This document shows, in pieces, positions 62,620-64,000 of a stretch of 64,000 nucleotides of DNA; within the stretch, counting starts at the first letter, position 1, and each line of letters opens with the position of its first letter. The stretch is from Paraburkholderia hayleyella (GTDB lineage: Bacteria; Pseudomonadota; Gammaproteobacteria; Burkholderiales; Burkholderiaceae), in the NCBI RefSeq assembly GCF_009455685.1, contig NZ_QPES01000001.1:2232001-2296000 (forward strand), given 5' to 3'. The notes below the pieces were generated by a model. The model saw nothing but the letters and a program-made list of their open reading frames with translations, searched no databases and was not told where the DNA came from. Both the position numbers and the translations under genes were made by a program.

Positions 62620-62785
62620 CCGGCGCACTCAACCACAATCAGAAGCCAATTGCGGCGGCCCGGGCAAAACGGGTAACCCTACCCGATCGAAAGGTAAAAA
62701 ACAAGCCGAAAAGAGACTCTCAAAATTGCGCAAACCGAATCCCAATAAAGGTTCGGTCAATCTTTCAGATGAGCGTCAGCGCCCC

Positions 62786-64000
62786 TCAGGCGAGCAGCAG
62801 ATCCTCGCGCCAGTCGATTCGCACACCAGGCGAGCGGCTGTGTGCCGCATCAGGTTCGGGCAGCGCGGCATGATTCACGCCAAGCAAAGGCACGTACAAC
62901 AGGACCTCGCCCACCCACAGCAGCGGCACATCGCGCCTCCATGCGGGCACGCCTTGCTCCTGGAAAAGATTTTTCAGCGTCCGGCCAGGACTTAAGCGTT
63001 TGCGGCGCATTCGCTCACCGCCACGGCGGGAGCGTGCCGTCAACAGCGCCTGGTCGAGCAGCGCCCGTGGCACCGCGTCAGGATCATCCTGGCTCGCAGC
63101 CGTAAACACAAAGGTGCCGCGCCATTGCGGCAAGCGCCAGATGGCTTCGCCTTGCCACACAAGCTGGCTGACTTCCCGCTCAGGCTGTGTCGTTTCATCC
63201 GCGGGTTCGGCACTATCACCCGCTTCCCAGTAAAGCGCACCGCGATAGCAGCGCAGCGCGTGGCCCGCATGGTCGACGCGCAGCGCATGGCCGCCCTGAA
63301 CCGCGCGCAACTGCCGCCACGCGTCGTTCAAACGCGCGGCAGAGGGCGCAGGCAAACCGCACAGGCGTATCCAGTAGCGCAGCAGGTTCAACGCCCGGTC
63401 GTCATCGAGCGCCAGCAAGCCCGCATGCGAGAGCGAGACCTGCAAAGGCAGTAAAGCAGACGACGGCGATGGCAGCGAGGGCGAAGACAGAAACGAAGAC
63501 GCCGTCCCCTCCTCGTCAAGCGCCACGTTTTGCAGATCCCGCCACGCAAGCGTATCGAGCAGGCCTTGCGCCGCTGCCGCATGCGCTGCGGTACGCGACA
63601 GCGCATCGCGGAACCCTGGAAAATGCACCGCCAGCGCAGGCATGACCTCATGGCGCAGCGCGTTGCGCGCATACCGCGTATCTGTGTTGGATTCGTCGTC
63701 GATCCAGTGCAGGTCCCGCTCCGCGGCATAGCGTTCCAGTTGGGCGCGCAGTATATGCAGCAAGGGCCGCTGATGGACCACTGACGCACCTGGCGGCAAG
63801 CGCTCAGCCGCCATCGCGGCCAGCCCGGCGAGACCACTGCCACGCAGCAGTTGCAACAGCACCGTTTCGGCTTGATCGTCCGCATGCTGCCCAAGCCACA
63901 GCGCATCGACACGATGCTCGCGGCACAGTGCCTCAAGCGCGCGATAACGCGCATCGCGGGCCGCGGCCTCAAGGCCGTGTCCCGCGCCGCGCGACACGTC
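62786..64000 (-). CDS. tilS: tRNA(Ile)-lysidine synthase TilS, 3' part
   Basis: Adds lysine to C34 of the tRNA-Ile CAU so that it reads AUA codons. The gene runs off the right edge: the N-terminal ATP-binding SGGxDS motif is outside the window, and about 405 residues are present. Conserved parts are GHGLEAAARDARYRALE, LWLGQHADDQAETVLLQLLR, GLAAMAAERLPPG, RPLLHILRAQLERYAAERDL and DDESNTDTRYARNALRHEVM. The C-terminal domain ends with RRKRLSPGRTLKNLFQEQGV and PAWRRDVPLLWVGE. The frame continues upstream without a stop to position 64000. Confidence 0.93.
   Translation of the reverse strand, partial: DVSRGAGHGLEAAARDARYRALEALCREHRVDALWLGQHADDQAETVLLQLLRGSGLAGLAAMAAERLPPGASVVHQRPLLHILRAQLERYAAERDLHWIDDESNTDTRYARNALRHEVMPALAVHFPGFRDALSRTAAHAAAAQGLLDTLAWRDLQNVALDEEGTASSFLSSPSLPSPSSALLPLQVSLSHAGLLALDDDRALNLLRYWIRLCGLPAPSAARLNDAWRQLRAVQGGHALRVDHAGHALRCYRGALYWEAGDSAEPADETTQPEREVSQLVWQGEAIWRLPQWRGTFVFTAASQDDPDAVPRALLDQALLTARSRRGGERMRRKRLSPGRTLKNLFQEQGVPAWRRDVPLLWVGEVLLYVPLLGVNHAALPEPDAAHSRSPGVRIDWREDLLLA

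Overview
The window is a chromosomal segment of a GC-rich betaproteobacterium, most likely Burkholderia sensu lato (Burkholderiaceae). The evidence is the GC-rich codon use, the block truB-rbfA-infB-nusA-rimP-rluB-scpB, the 2-oxoglutarate dehydrogenase operon followed by zapE, an IS407-group IS3 element, and a NodT-EmrA-EmrB pump led by a MarR gene. I had no database, so genus and species are not assigned.

Layout. 0-10.2 kb: a DUF2147 exported protein, a DUF4096-only orphan gene, then (minus strand) typA, odhA, odhB, lpdA and zapE, which supply the TCA-cycle 2-oxoglutarate dehydrogenase complex. 10.5-15.7 kb: a marR-led tripartite drug efflux operon. 15.7-25.4 kb: a minus-strand translation and RNA block (scpB, rluB, rimP-nusA, infB, rbfA, truB). 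25.7-29.6 kb: a looser accessory stretch with a LysR regulator, a second DUF4096-only gene and several small hypothetical or secreted proteins. 29.6-39.5 kb: recC-recB-recD-arfB, overlapping by 4 bp at every junction. 39.8-46 kb: a FUSC-type transporter, an Lrp/AsnC regulator divergent from a cysteine-dioxygenase-type gene with a clear Lrp-box-like site between them, a GNAT-lipoprotein pair, a small membrane protein and crcB. 46-55.7 kb: an intergenic structured element with a strong minus-strand terminator, an IclR regulator and an mdtABC-type RND pump with unusual low-complexity inserts. 55.7-60.9 kb: an accessory island holding arcA and arcD between two inverted relics of an IS6-family transposase, an AT-rich orphan fragment, an IS3-family remnant and an apparently intact IS3/IS407-group element, ending at a tRNA-Ser gene. 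61.2-64 kb: lysC and the 3' part of tilS, which runs off the window.

Most of the window is core genome. The unusual parts are the arcA-arcD island, which lacks arcB and arcC and shows IS-mediated scarring; the two solitary DUF4096 genes with unrelated tails; a candidate small RNA upstream of the IclR gene; in-frame microsatellites and low-complexity inserts in the MdtABC pump; and several short phased tandem repeats in front of genes (rbfA, crcB, mdtC, lysC).
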